A stretch of DNA of 64,000 nucleotides from Arthrobacter zhaoxinii (GCF_024385505.1 NZ_JANFLT010000002.1:186001-250000); one strand, 5' to 3'. Shown: positions 41,838 to 50,891, counted from the stretch's first letter. Numbers and translations are program-made. The notes: generated by a model not told the origin, from the sequence alone.

Positions 41838-42212
41838 CTAGAGGCCCCCGTCCCCGTAGCCGGTGAGCGAGGCGAGGATAAGGAAGTAGACCAAGGTCTG
41901 GAAGAAAGCCGCGTAAATGGCGTAGATGACCACGGTGACCCAGCCGAGCACCTTGCCCGCAGTCGCCGGCACCTCCAGCTCTTCCGCTTTCCGGGCGTAG
42001 TAAATGGCGAACGGCGCAAGCACGAGTCCGGCCACAAACAGGCCAAGCACCCCGAAAAGGAGCGACTGGTTCTTAAAGCGCTCCCCAGCAGCCCGTCCGC
42101 CGGGCAGCTGGACAGACCCCGGGTAGGGCGGCAGTGCAGTCGACGGCTTTCCTTCGGTCGTTGAAGGGTAGGGATACTGCTCGTCCTGCGGGGCGGAGTG
42201 GGATGTTGACAC
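41838..42212 (-). CDS. Pro-rich small membrane protein (DUF4190-like), paralog 2
   Basis: 124 residues from GTG 42212. As in its neighbour, a Pro/Tyr/Ser-rich tail is followed by two helices (LLFGVLGLFVAGLVLAPFAIYYARKAE and AGKVLGWVTVVIYAIYAAFF). The shared core YYARKAE-x-PATAGKVLGW shows a tandem duplication that has since diverged at both ends. The upstream reading frame is rejected, since the residues there are not like the family. It is probably transcribed with paralog 1, 77 bp downstream. Confidence 0.7.
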   Translation of the reverse strand: MSTSHSAPQDEQYPYPSTTEGKPSTALPPYPGSVQLPGGRAAGERFKNQSLLFGVLGLFVAGLVLAPFAIYYARKAEELEVPATAGKVLGWVTVVIYAIYAAFFQTLVYFLILASLTGYGDGGL

Positions 42213-42518
42213 TGGAGACTCGTTTCTACGGTGCTGCGGGATTCCGTTTGTCGGAGGCTGGTGCTTGATGATGCCCCGGCGGAAGAAGGCTACAGGACGA
42301 TGCACAGCCGCCCGGGGTTCAGCGGTGCCGGGCGGGGCTGGTGCCGGCACGCGGCGTCGTCCGCAAGCCATACCTGCACCGAACCCCGCTGGACGCGGCC
42401 CGCATCCCCGTCGAAGCGGCAGAGTTATGAGACCCTTCCCCTGTCAGGCAGGCGCCAATGCCGGACATCGGTTTCGGTCCGCGGCCTAACGTGCGGGCCG
42501 CAGAAATGGGGGAAATTC
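42213..42518. other. Divergent intergenic region, no gene identified
   Basis: This 306-bp region separates the DUF4190-like pair from the lipoprotein at 42519. It has open frames but none with coding-like bias and start signals. I see no clear promoter or operator palindrome apart from a short GC-rich inverted repeat near the lipoprotein start (CGGCC around 42482 and GGGCCG near 42495). Confidence 0.5.
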
Positions 42519-43253
42519 ATGTATAAGTCCGCGAAAGCCGGAGCTATTTTGGTCGGTGCCCTGGTTCTGGGCGGGTGCGGCTCAACTGAGCCAGCCTCCG
42601 CTCCGTCTGCCCCGTCCAGCCAGCCTGCTGCTGACTCTCCGACGTCGCAGCCCGCCAAAGACCCTTCACCTACCCCGTCGGCCGAGCCGACTGCGCAGAT
42701 GAAAACGTATACGACGGCGGACGGCATGCTCGAGTTTGAACATCCTGCAGACTGGACCGTGATTGACGGACCTCCTCCTGCGGTGGGTGCAGGACAAGCG
42801 GTTAGTGTTCTTGACGGCGCGGGCCGAACCATGGCGACCCTCAGCACCGGATACCCGGGCGTGCACGACGCGGCCATGATGAGCCCCTCGCAGCCGACCG
42901 AACTGGATTATCAGGAGATGCCCGCAGACCAGCTGCCTTTGGTCTTCGCGGACTCGGTCAACGCCTTCAACTTCCAGGTTGTCTACAATCCCAATACCGA
43001 TGTGACCGGAGCGGTGATGAGCATCAACAACCTCGCGGCAGGCTCCGATCACGGGTGGCTGCGCGGCATTGACCTGGATGCAGCCACGGGCGCGTCATTC
43101 TCCCGATGGATAGACGGCACGGACAGCCTGACCGGCCTGGCCCCCGAACTTTCGGCAGCCGGCGGTGCGGCAGCGTACGAGGCCTACATGGCGACGCCGG
43201 AATACCAGGCAGTCAAGACCATGCTCTTGTCCCTCCGCCAAACGGCAGGCTAA
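42519..43253 (+). CDS. Lipoprotein of unknown function
   Basis: 244 residues. The lipobox LGGC puts the lipidated cysteine at residue 20. A Pro/Ser/Ala-rich tether spans residues about 22-60, and the mature domain begins at TYTTADGMLEFEHPADWTV. That resembles the PsbP/LpqN-type or DUF-type extracytoplasmic fold (a FEHPADW-like strand), but I cannot name the family with confidence. GGGGGAA precedes the ATG. A second, shorter lipoprotein gene follows 85 bp later. Confidence 0.75.
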   Translation: MYKSAKAGAILVGALVLGGCGSTEPASAPSAPSSQPAADSPTSQPAKDPSPTPSAEPTAQMKTYTTADGMLEFEHPADWTVIDGPPPAVGAGQAVSVLDGAGRTMATLSTGYPGVHDAAMMSPSQPTELDYQEMPADQLPLVFADSVNAFNFQVVYNPNTDVTGAVMSINNLAAGSDHGWLRGIDLDAATGASFSRWIDGTDSLTGLAPELSAAGGAAAYEAYMATPEYQAVKTMLLSLRQTAG

Positions 43254-43338
43254 ACAGCGCACGTGCAGAATCAGCCCGAACGCTATCAGTGCCCCTGATG
43301 TCGCAAGAAGAATCAACCGCGTAGAGGAGTAACCCGGA

Positions 43339-43668
43339 TTGCAGAAGAAAATGGCCGCCGCCGTCCTTGCGGCAGGAATGCTCGGCACCTCGGCATGCTC
43401 GGACTCTCGGATGTCCACTGAGGAGACCTGCCAGGAAATCAGTGACCTTGTTTTGGCCAGCCCGTTGACCTGGGAGCCTGAAACACTCTACGAGGGGTTC
43501 AAACCCATCGAAGCTCGGGCTTCCAGGGAGCTGCGGAAGCCGACTAAAGCCGTCTTGGATTACTTGGAAGCAGCAGCCAAAAATGAATCAGATATGGAAC
43601 GCATGTCCGAGCTGGAAGCCGGCTTTGATGAGGCCGAGGCCCAGATTGACGAAGTCTGCATCAAGTAA
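43339..43668 (+). CDS. Small putative lipoprotein
   Basis: 109 residues from a TTG start, with GAGGAG 10 bases upstream. A signal peptide runs to TSAC, with cysteine 20 as probable lipidation site; Thr at -3 makes the lipobox weak. The mature part is acidic and helical (TKAVLDYLEAAAKNESDMERM), with two more cysteines (TCQEISDL and the C-terminal VCIK) that may form a disulphide. Codon bias is weaker than usual for this genome. No domain recognised. It may be co-transcribed with the lipoprotein upstream. Confidence 0.6.
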   Translation: MQKKMAAAVLAAGMLGTSACSDSRMSTEETCQEISDLVLASPLTWEPETLYEGFKPIEARASRELRKPTKAVLDYLEAAAKNESDMERMSELEAGFDEAEAQIDEVCIK

Positions 43669-43724
43669 TCTCTGCGAATACTCCGGGGACCGCCCGGCCC
43701 AGGTGCGCAAAGGGTGCGTTCGGG

Positions 43725-44924
43725 TCAGGCGAAGGCACTGATCCCGGTGAGGTCGCGGCCAAGAATGAGTGCCTGGACGGATTCCGTTCCCTCGTAGGTA
43801 TGGAGCGCCTCCACATCGGTCAGGTGCCGGATGACATGGTTTTCGAGCAGAATGCCGTTGCCGCCCAGCATGTCCCGTGCCACCGAAGCGATCCGCCGGG
43901 CGGCGCGGGTGTTGTGGTATTTGAGCATTGAGGCCTGCACAGGACGCATCCGGTTCTCTGCCTGAAGCTGGGTCACGGCTCTGCACTGCAGCTGCATATT
44001 GGTCAGCTCCGCCAGCATCTGTGCCAGCCGTTCCTGAACCATCTGGTGCGCGGCAAGGGGTTTGCCGAACTGCGTTCTCTGCTTGGCGTAGGACAAGGCA
44101 GCCTCGAACATGGCCGTCGCGTGACCAAGGGCCGACCATCCGACGCTCACCCGCGTCTCGACGAGCGCCCGGGAGACGTCCTTGAAGGAACCGGCCCATG
44201 GAAGGAGGGCTTCCGGGCCCACTTTCACCCCGTCCAAGGCGATTTCCGCTTGGTGGATCGCCCGTAGGGCGCCCTTGCCGCGGATGACCTGGGCGGAGTA
44301 GCCCGGGGCGGACTGCTCCACGAGAAACCCTTTGACCTGGCCGTCGGCCTCATCGCGTGCCCACACGATGGTGATACCGCCGGCAGCGCCGTTGCCGATC
44401 CACTTCTTGTGTCCGTTGAGGACCCAGCCGCCCCCGTCCGGCCGGGCGGAGGTCTCCAGCGAAACGGCATCCGAGCCGTGGTCCGGCTCGGTGAGGGCAA
44501 ATCCTCCGAGGAGCTCGCCGGAGGCCAGCGGCCCGAGGTACCGTTCCTGCTGCTCGATGCTGCCGAACAGGACAAGGCTGCGCAGAACCAGCCCGCCCTG
44601 GACCGCGGCGGCCGCACCCATGGACCCATCGGCCCGGGAGATTTCCATGGTGACCAGCCCGGCAGCCAAGGGGGACATGCTTTCGTGTCCGGGGATCTGC
44701 AGGCCGTCGGTGAACAAATCAAGCTCGCCCATGCGGCGAACCAGATCTAGCGGGTACTCTCCGCGGTCCCAGTACTCGTTGATGCGGGGCAGCAGCTCGG
44801 CCGTGTATTGGCGGGCGCGGTCCCAGTGGGCGGAGTCGGCGGACGGGATGTTCCCCAGGGCACCGAGGTAATCGGTGCCGAGAGCTTCGACCAGCTCATA
44901 GTCCGTGGACGGCTGGGCGGTCAT
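43725..44924 (-). CDS. Acyl-CoA dehydrogenase (glutaryl-CoA dehydrogenase-like)
   Basis: 399 residues with the acyl-CoA dehydrogenase domain order: N-terminal helices, FALTEPDHGSDAVSLETSA in the FAD/beta domain and the C-terminal helical domain. The catalytic base is Glu in LHTYEGTESVQALILGRDLTG, as in glutaryl-CoA dehydrogenases. It would oxidise an acyl-CoA to the 2-enoyl-CoA, passing electrons to ETF. Its ATG overlaps the acyl-CoA synthetase stop by 4 bp (ATGA), so the synthetase product is the probable substrate. Whether it also decarboxylates cannot be told. Confidence 0.9.
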   Translation of the reverse strand: MTAQPSTDYELVEALGTDYLGALGNIPSADSAHWDRARQYTAELLPRINEYWDRGEYPLDLVRRMGELDLFTDGLQIPGHESMSPLAAGLVTMEISRADGSMGAAAAVQGGLVLRSLVLFGSIEQQERYLGPLASGELLGGFALTEPDHGSDAVSLETSARPDGGGWVLNGHKKWIGNGAAGGITIVWARDEADGQVKGFLVEQSAPGYSAQVIRGKGALRAIHQAEIALDGVKVGPEALLPWAGSFKDVSRALVETRVSVGWSALGHATAMFEAALSYAKQRTQFGKPLAAHQMVQERLAQMLAELTNMQLQCRAVTQLQAENRMRPVQASMLKYHNTRAARRIASVARDMLGGNGILLENHVIRHLTDVEALHTYEGTESVQALILGRDLTGISAFA

Positions 44925-46540
44925 GTCTGGATCCCCGAACCCTGGTCTGCCCGCTCCGCGCGCAGCTCGCGCTTGAGGAGTTTGCCGGACTGGTTGCGGG
45001 GCAGCTCGGCCACGAAGTCCACACGCTTGGGAACCTTGTAGTCCGCGATCCGGTTCCTGACGTGCGCACGCACGGTTTCCGCGGTGAGCGACGTCCCCTC
45101 CTTGAGGACCACGACGGCGGTGATCGCCTCAACCCACCGCTCGTCCGGCAGACCGACGACGGCAACCTCGGCTACCTCGGGCAATTCGTAGATGCAGTCC
45201 TCGACTTCGCGCGGGGCAACGAGCACCCCGCCGGTGTTAATGACGTCCTTGATCCGGTCCACCACCTGGATGTAGCCCTGCGTGTCCCGGGCGACCTGGT
45301 CCCCGGAGCGGAACCAGCCGTCAGTGAAGGCCTCGGCCGTGGCTTCGGGCTTGTTCCAGTAACCGGCCAGCAGCTGGGGCGACCGGTACTGGATCTCGCC
45401 GGGCTCGCCTGGCTCGGCGGCACGCCCGTCCGCGGTGACCACCCGCGCCTCAACGAAGTACACCGGCCGGCCGCACGAGGCAGGGCGGGCATCGTGCTCC
45501 TCGGGACGCAGCACTGTGCACAACGGGCCGAGCTCGGACTGCCCGAAACAGTTGTAGAAACCGATTTTCGGGTAGCGGGAGCGCAGCCGCTGCAGCACGG
45601 TGACGGGCATGATCGAGGCTCCGTACTGCGCCTTGGTCAGGGAGGACAAATCGCGGGTCTCCAGCTCCGGGTGGTTGCTCAGCGGCACCCACACGGTCGG
45701 GGCGAGGAACAGCGAGCCGATGTGCTCCGCCTCCACCAGGCGCAGGATCTGTCCGACGTCGGGGCGCGGGATCAGCCGGACGGTCGCCCCCAGCGAAAGA
45801 TACGGGAGGGCGAACACGTGCATCGCGGCCGAATGGTAGAGCGGCATCGCGATGAGCGGGCGGTCCTCCGCCGTGAGGTCCAGGGCAATGACCGAGGAGA
45901 CGTACTCGGCCACCAGGGCCGCATGCGTCATCATGGCCCCCTTGGGGGCCGAGGTGGTGCCGGAGGTGTAGAGCAGCTGCACCAGGTCATCCCCGGCCAC
46001 GCTCACATCAAGCGGGGCGGTGTCCGCCTGCGGATCCAGTGCGGTCTCCAGGACGGAAGGGTCATTCCTGCCGGTGCCGGGGAAAATCGGCCACACCTGC
46101 TCAATCGCCGGGGCCCGGCCGGCAGCCCGAATGTCGTCCACGAGCGGCAGCAGCGCGTCATCGGCCACCACCAGGCTTGCTCCCGAATCCTCCAGGAGAT
46201 AGCTGAGCTCGTCGCCCTTGAGTGCAAAGTTCACCGGGACGTGGACCAGCCCTGCCTCGGCGCAGGCCAGGAAGAGGAGCAGGTAGGCGTCGGAGTTTGC
46301 TCCGTAGGCAGCAACACGGGCGCCGGAGGGAAGCCCGGCGTCCGCCAGACGGCGTGCGAGCCGATGTACAGCGGCCCCGAGTTCGGTATAGGTCCAGCGC
46401 CGGTCCTCGAACAAGAGCGCGGCAGCCGATCCGTTGCGGGAGACAGTGCGGCGCAAGAGGGCGCCGACGGTGTTGGACGGCGTCTCCTGCACGGGCCCGG
46501 CGGCGGCGGAACTGTCAGAGTCCAGGGGTAGTACTTGCAT
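44921..46540 (-). CDS. AMP-forming acyl-CoA synthetase
   Basis: 539 residues from ATG 46540 (AGAGGA upstream). ANL-superfamily core motifs are all visible: LLYTSGTTSAPKGAMMTH, FYNCFGQSELGP, GWFRSGDQVARDTQGYIQVVDRIKD and the C-terminal Lys in QSGKLLKREL. It activates a carboxylic acid to its CoA thioester with ATP. The gene is the first of a two-gene operon with the acyl-CoA dehydrogenase. A GntR-like palindrome in the promoter fits induction by the acid or its CoA ester. The substrate could be a fatty, branched or aromatic acid. Confidence 0.9.
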   Translation of the reverse strand: MQVLPLDSDSSAAAGPVQETPSNTVGALLRRTVSRNGSAAALLFEDRRWTYTELGAAVHRLARRLADAGLPSGARVAAYGANSDAYLLLFLACAEAGLVHVPVNFALKGDELSYLLEDSGASLVVADDALLPLVDDIRAAGRAPAIEQVWPIFPGTGRNDPSVLETALDPQADTAPLDVSVAGDDLVQLLYTSGTTSAPKGAMMTHAALVAEYVSSVIALDLTAEDRPLIAMPLYHSAAMHVFALPYLSLGATVRLIPRPDVGQILRLVEAEHIGSLFLAPTVWVPLSNHPELETRDLSSLTKAQYGASIMPVTVLQRLRSRYPKIGFYNCFGQSELGPLCTVLRPEEHDARPASCGRPVYFVEARVVTADGRAAEPGEPGEIQYRSPQLLAGYWNKPEATAEAFTDGWFRSGDQVARDTQGYIQVVDRIKDVINTGGVLVAPREVEDCIYELPEVAEVAVVGLPDERWVEAITAVVVLKEGTSLTAETVRAHVRNRIADYKVPKRVDFVAELPRNQSGKLLKRELRAERADQGSGIQT

Positions 46541-46661
46541 GCTGTGGTGTTTCCTCTCGCTGATCAGTAACGCCGTTCGAGGAGGCCTGCGTCGGTTTAT
46601 CGGCCGACGCCCGGTCATCCCGCCGGGGAGGATCCTTCGAAACAACCGCCCCGCCTGTCAC

Positions 46662-46679
46662 TAGTAGGATGTCCAACTA
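46662..46679. promoter_or_regulatory. GntR-like palindromic operator of the acyl-CoA operon
   Basis: TAGTAGGATGTCCAACTA is an 18-bp palindrome with 14 symmetric positions and the GGA-YR-TCC core typical of FadR/UxuR-type GntR operators. It lies in the region between the acyl-CoA synthetase and the divergent GAF-ANTAR gene. No GntR gene is adjacent. Confidence 0.45.
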
Positions 46680-46821
46680 TCTGACTGTTGTCCAGATCAC
46701 ACTTTGGTCTCTGTGACCGGGGGAGGAAGAAGCCCCCGGGACCGCTCTGGGAACGGCAGCATTTTCGGAGCGTGTGGCAGGCGTCCCAGGGACGAATGCC
46801 CCCTTTAGGTAAGCTGTTGCA

Positions 46822-47550
46822 ATGACAGCCCTTACTCGTGGAACCTCAGTTGCGGCACAGCTGCAGCAACTCATTCTGGACAACCCGGGCATGGAACTTT
46901 TTCTTGAAGCCTTCGCCGGGCAGGCTGCTGAACTTTTCAGCGACCCGAACCAGCTGCTCTGCAGCATCACCCTGAAGCGGGACAAACGCGCCCAGACCGT
47001 GGCCAGCAGCAGCACCGAGGCCAATAAGCTCGATGAACTCCAGTACGGCTACGGCGACGGGCCCTGCCTATATGCGGCGGAGAGCGGAGAGCTGACGCTG
47101 GTGGCGGATACCCGCACCGGGTCCCGCTGGATCGAGTATTTCGAGGCCATCCATGGTCTCGGTTGTTATTCCATGCTCGCCGTACCCCTGCTCATTGGTG
47201 ACGACGGCGGAGCGGCCCTGAACCTCTACGGCAGGAGCACCGGCATCTTCACCGATGATTTCGTGCGTGCTGTGGAGGATTATGCAGCGGAAGCGGCCGT
47301 GACACTGCAGGTTGCCGTTATGATCGCGAACCACCAGGACGTCAGCGACAATCTGCACAAGGCGATGGAATCCCGGACCGCCATCGACGTTGCCGTCGGC
47401 ATCGTTGCCGGCCAGAACCGCTGCAGCCAGGAGGAGGCCTTTGCCATCCTCAGCCGGGCGTCCAGCCACCAGAACATCAAGCTGCGTGCCCTGGCCGAAC
47501 GGCTGGTTGAATCGGTGACCGCGGCCAAGGTGGCAACCCACTTCGCCTAA
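46822..47550 (+). CDS. GAF-ANTAR domain RNA-binding antitermination regulator
   Basis: 242 residues. A GAF domain (about residues 30-160: LLCSITLKRDKRAQTVASSS, YGDGPCLYAAES, SMLAVPLLIG) is followed by an ANTAR domain (about 175-235: LHKAMESRTAIDVAVGIVAGQNRCSQEEAFAILSRAS). In actinobacteria this architecture is common; ANTAR binds paired RNA hairpins and prevents termination, and the GAF domain senses a ligand or redox state. It is divergent from the acyl-CoA operon. The target transcripts are not identifiable here. Confidence 0.9.
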   Translation: MTALTRGTSVAAQLQQLILDNPGMELFLEAFAGQAAELFSDPNQLLCSITLKRDKRAQTVASSSTEANKLDELQYGYGDGPCLYAAESGELTLVADTRTGSRWIEYFEAIHGLGCYSMLAVPLLIGDDGGAALNLYGRSTGIFTDDFVRAVEDYAAEAAVTLQVAVMIANHQDVSDNLHKAMESRTAIDVAVGIVAGQNRCSQEEAFAILSRASSHQNIKLRALAERLVESVTAAKVATHFA

Positions 47551-47586
47551 CAGGCCGGGCAGGCCAGCGGCGCCAGGCGGCGCGGA

Positions 47587-48714
47587 TTACAGATTCCCCC
47601 GCACCTCCCCGAACGGTTTCCAGAAGTAATCGAAATGCTCCTGCGGGCTGCTCAGGAACCGCTGGGTGAAGACGACGCCGATGTCCCCGTTGGGATAGAC
47701 GGCGGCGCTGGTCCCGGATCCGCCGGCCCAGCCCCCCATGCCCGGCTCGGACCAAGCCGCCCCGCGTCCGGTCTGCACGGCGGTCATGAATCCCCAGGAC
47801 TCGTCCGGGCCGGCCACTTCAGCCACACCGACCTGCTGCGGCGAGGTCAGCTGATCCGCGGTCATTTCGCGCCGCAGCTCGGCGGGCAGCACCGTGTCAT
47901 CCGCGAGCCCGGCGAGGAAGCGCAGGAAGTCCGGCACGGTGGAGACCAGGCCGCCGCCCAGGGACGCGAACTTCGGCGGGCCGGCCAGTGCGTCCCGGTA
48001 GGACACCGCCTCGAACAGCCCGCCGTCGTCGTTCGCTGCATACACCACGGGGAAATGTTCGGTGCCAGTGGGGAACCCCGTGCCGATCAGCCCGAACGGT
48101 TCGCTGATCCGTTCCTGCACCAGCTGGTCCAGGGGCGTGACGGCAGCTGCCGCGAGCAGGACGGAAAGCACGTCCGCGCTGGAGTGGTACATCCAGCGCT
48201 CCCCGGGCTGATAGGCCAGCGGCAGGCTGCCGAGCCGGGTCAGATACTCCTCGGGAGTCATGTCCGGCGGGTTGGGACCCCAGAGGAAATCCTGGGTTGC
48301 CGCCACATAGGGGGTCGGTTCGAGGTCGACGCCGAGCCCGGCGGTGAAGGTCAGCAGGTGGCGCACCGTGACGGGGCCGCGGGCCGGGACCGTCAGCGTC
48401 AAAGGCGCGTCAGGGGTGGCCAGCACCCGCAGGTTCGCGAGTCCCGGCAGCCAGCGGCCGGCGTCGTCATCCAGCCCGAGCGTACCGTCGGCCACCAGAC
48501 TCATGGCCAGGGCGCCGCCGATCAGCTTACTCAGTGAGGAAATGCGGAACGGGGTGTCCTCGGCCATCGGTTCGGACCGGTCGAGTCCCAGCGACCCGGC
48601 GGCGAAAATTTCGGTCTGCCCGTTGATCCGAACGCCTGCCACCAGTCCCGGGCACCAGCCCGATTGGACGGTCTCGGTCAGCCTGTCCCAGAGGGGTGCG
48701 GCGATGCCTGGCAT
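47587..48714 (-). CDS. Serine hydrolase of the beta-lactamase/penicillin-binding fold
   Basis: 375 residues from ATG 48714. The active-site SxxK is SLSK in FRISSLSKLIGG, and the YxS motif is Tyr-His-Ser in WMYHSSADVLS. The third box lies near GGWAGGSGTSA. There is no signal peptide, so it is probably an esterase-type class C beta-lactamase-like protein acting in the cytosol. An upstream TTG frame is possible but has no ribosome-binding site. Function is likely ester or amide hydrolysis; resistance is not implied. Confidence 0.85.
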   Translation of the reverse strand: MPGIAAPLWDRLTETVQSGWCPGLVAGVRINGQTEIFAAGSLGLDRSEPMAEDTPFRISSLSKLIGGALAMSLVADGTLGLDDDAGRWLPGLANLRVLATPDAPLTLTVPARGPVTVRHLLTFTAGLGVDLEPTPYVAATQDFLWGPNPPDMTPEEYLTRLGSLPLAYQPGERWMYHSSADVLSVLLAAAAVTPLDQLVQERISEPFGLIGTGFPTGTEHFPVVYAANDDGGLFEAVSYRDALAGPPKFASLGGGLVSTVPDFLRFLAGLADDTVLPAELRREMTADQLTSPQQVGVAEVAGPDESWGFMTAVQTGRGAAWSEPGMGGWAGGSGTSAAVYPNGDIGVVFTQRFLSSPQEHFDYFWKPFGEVRGNL

Positions 48715-48811
48715 GCTTCTACTGTCCGCTTGTGCGGCGGAGCGCGTCAACGGATGGGGGTCCCGGGCTCTTTACGGGGGATTGATTGCACCCGCTCCGT
48801 CCCGGCGCCGG

Positions 48812-49378
48812 TTACTCCCTGCGGTCCCGCACCGCCGCGTAAATGAACAGGTCCCTGCGCTGCCCGGAGATTTCCATGTAACTCCGCAGCAAGCCCTCCC
48901 GTTCAAAGCCGGCCAGCTCGGCGGTCCGGATCGAGGCGGTATTCCACGGCTCGATGTACGCCTCCACGCGGTGCAGTTCCGGAATACTCCAGGCGAAGTC
49001 CAGCAGTGCCCGCAGGGCGTGGGCGGCAAACCGGTGGCCGCGGGCGGTCGGCATGATGCCGTAGCCGGCCTGGGCACGGCCGTGCTGCAGCTCCCACCCC
49101 CAGAGTCCGATCTGCCCCACGCACCGGTCCGTGCCGGCGTCGGCCACCGCAAAGGAAAAGCCTGTTCCCTCGGCGTGCCGCTGCCGCTGCCGTTCCAGCC
49201 ACTCCAAGGCCTGCCCGTGGGTCGCCCGCGCCAGAAGGCTTCCTACCGTGGGGACGTACTTGTCCCGGGCCAGCTCCATGGCCATCCCGACGTCGGTGTC
49301 CCGGAACGCGCGCAGCCTCACGTTGGCATACTGCGGCTCGACCGAAGGCCATGGGGGAATGCCGGTGCTGGTTTCCAT
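48812..49378 (-). CDS. GNAT N-acetyltransferase (RimJ/RimL type)
   Basis: 188 residues from ATG 49378. The family pattern is VRLRAFRDTD at the N-terminus, then QIGLWGWELQHGRAQAGYGIMPTARGHRFAAHALRALLDFAW and VEAYIEPWNTASIRTAELAGFEREGLLRSYMEISGQRRD, the typical RimJ/RimL NxxSIRTAEKAGF signature. It probably acetylates a protein N-terminus, a polyamine or an amino-sugar-type compound. It is divergent from the gene at 49517. Confidence 0.88.
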   Translation of the reverse strand: METSTGIPPWPSVEPQYANVRLRAFRDTDVGMAMELARDKYVPTVGSLLARATHGQALEWLERQRQRHAEGTGFSFAVADAGTDRCVGQIGLWGWELQHGRAQAGYGIMPTARGHRFAAHALRALLDFAWSIPELHRVEAYIEPWNTASIRTAELAGFEREGLLRSYMEISGQRRDLFIYAAVRDRRE

Positions 49379-49516
49379 GGCGACAGCCTGCCACAGCCGC
49401 GCCCGGTGGCCGGAGGCGAACCGCCGAACCGCACCGTTTGCATGGTCCGGGCATTCCCGGCAGGGACTCTCGGAGACAATGTACGGATACCTGCCCCACA
49501 CGGAAATAGAGGAAGT

Positions 49517-50143
49517 ATGACCACCGTCAATCTCAGCGTCAGTATTCAACGGAAAAAGCTAATGCCCTGGCAGCGGCCGGATGCCGTCTTCAAAACCGGC
49601 ATGGACGTGGAATCCGTGGACATCTCCGAAGCTCCGGTCGCCGGCGTCTATGAGCCGGGAAGCGAATACTCCGGCGAATCGCTCCGAATCAGGGGCGGAG
49701 ACTGGTTCGTTAGCCTGGGCCAGAACGCACGGGAGGTCATAGACCTTTCCGCCCATCTCCACGGACTCTCCCGGACGAAGGACCAATCAGCGGCAGAGGA
49801 GGCCGCCCGCCGCGCCGCAGACCAGTTCCTCGTTATTGCAGGCACCGTCTGGAAGAAGATCGGGGAACCGTACTACGAGATCATCGATTCCAGGGTAGAC
49901 GGTGAGCGCGGCACCACCATTCTGGCGAACTGCAACGCCAACTCCCCTGTCGAGGACACTGCCTACTGCTACGGTGCGGACGAACGTGAGCAGGCCGTGA
50001 AGGACGCTACGGATCTCGCCGACCGCCGGGTGCGCAGCAAAGAGGTCTGCCTGGCGCTGCAGGATTTCGCCGGTATCGCGGTGACGCCCGAAGCGATCCT
50101 GACCATCAGGCACGGGATGCAGCCCGGCAGCCCCCTGGGGTAA
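49517..50143 (+). CDS. Uncharacterised soluble protein
   Basis: 208 residues from ATG 49517 (AGAGGAAGT upstream). No signal or membrane segment. The first half has beta-rich segments (VESVDISEAPVAGVYEPGSEYSGESLRI), and the second half helices with conserved-looking Lys and Asp (RRAADQFLVIAGTVWKKIGEPYYEIIDSRVDGERGTTILANC). I do not recognise a family. The frame upstream is open for another 390 codons, but only as a shadow of the GNAT and serine hydrolase genes. The gene is followed 95 bp later by the rhodanese gene. Confidence 0.65.
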   Translation: MTTVNLSVSIQRKKLMPWQRPDAVFKTGMDVESVDISEAPVAGVYEPGSEYSGESLRIRGGDWFVSLGQNAREVIDLSAHLHGLSRTKDQSAAEEAARRAADQFLVIAGTVWKKIGEPYYEIIDSRVDGERGTTILANCNANSPVEDTAYCYGADEREQAVKDATDLADRRVRSKEVCLALQDFAGIAVTPEAILTIRHGMQPGSPLG

Positions 50144-50238
50144 ACCCTGCCCTCACTGGCTTCCGGGCGCGCACGGTTTCCCGACAGCAGCCGTTTCACC
50201 GCCCGGGAAATCAACCTCCCAAATCTTCATCTACAGAA

Positions 50239-50829
50239 ATGAGCCATTCCATGTCTTCTACCACCACCGCCCTTGACGCCGCCGCACTGCAGAACCTCAT
50301 CACCCGGGATGAGGACCTAGTAGTCCTCGACGTCCGTTCCGCCGCCGAGTTCGAAACCCTGCACATCCGCGGCTCTTACAACGTCCCGCTGCCGCTGCTG
50401 AGCGGGCACACCGCGGACTTGGCTGAGCGCCTCGGCAGCCGCGTGGTGCTGGCCTGCCAGTCGGGCATCCGCGCCGAGCAGGCCCGTGAGCGCCTCGCCG
50501 GTGCCGGCGTTGACGCCCAGGTACTCGCCGGCGGTGTGCCCGCATTCGCTGCCGCCGGCGGCAGCGTCGTCCGCGGCGCCCAGCGATGGTCGCTGGAACG
50601 CCAGGTCCGGATGGCCGCAGGCTCCCTCGTGGTGGCAGGGCTGGCCGGCGGTCGGCTCGTGTCGCCGAAGATGCGCCTGCTGGCCGGAGCGATCGGCGCC
50701 GGGCTCACGTTCTCCGCCGCGACCAACACCTGCGCCATGGGCCAGGCCCTGTCGAAGATGCCTTGGAACAAAGCCGCGTCCGAGCCCACGGCCCAGTCGG
50801 CCATCAGCCAACTGCCCGCCACCCGCTAA
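50239..50829 (+). CDS. Rhodanese-DUF2892 membrane protein (YgaP-like)
   Basis: 196 residues. The rhodanese domain occupies residues about 12-110, with the catalytic Cys in VLACQSGIRAEQARE (CQSGIR active loop) and the CH2A-type motif DVRSAAEFETLHIRGSYNVPL. Then come two hydrophobic segments (LVVAGLAGGRLVSPKMRLLAGAIGAGLTFSA), fitting the YgaP-like DUF2892 membrane part, followed by NTCAMGQALSKMPWN, the cysteine-bearing tail typical of the group. It probably transfers sulfane sulfur or nitrosyl groups at the membrane. Start: ATG 50239; ATG 50251 is an alternative. Confidence 0.85.
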   Translation: MSHSMSSTTTALDAAALQNLITRDEDLVVLDVRSAAEFETLHIRGSYNVPLPLLSGHTADLAERLGSRVVLACQSGIRAEQARERLAGAGVDAQVLAGGVPAFAAAGGSVVRGAQRWSLERQVRMAAGSLVVAGLAGGRLVSPKMRLLAGAIGAGLTFSAATNTCAMGQALSKMPWNKAASEPTAQSAISQLPATR

Positions 50830-50851
50830 GCACCGCGGTGCGCCGGCCGGT

Positions 50852-50891
50852 GGGCCGATGGGCCGATGGGCCGATGGGCCGATGGGCCGAT
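50852..50891. repeat. 8-bp tandem repeat array
   Basis: Five exact copies of GGGCCGAT lie head to tail just after the rhodanese stop codon. The unit is not a multiple of three and lies in no gene. It may vary in copy number between strains by slippage. Confidence 0.9.

Noticed and set aside
48344-49516. Long N-terminal extension of the gene at 49517
   Set aside because: It is the antisense of the serine hydrolase and GNAT genes; residues change from low-complexity Arg/Pro/Gly to normal protein only after ATG 49517.
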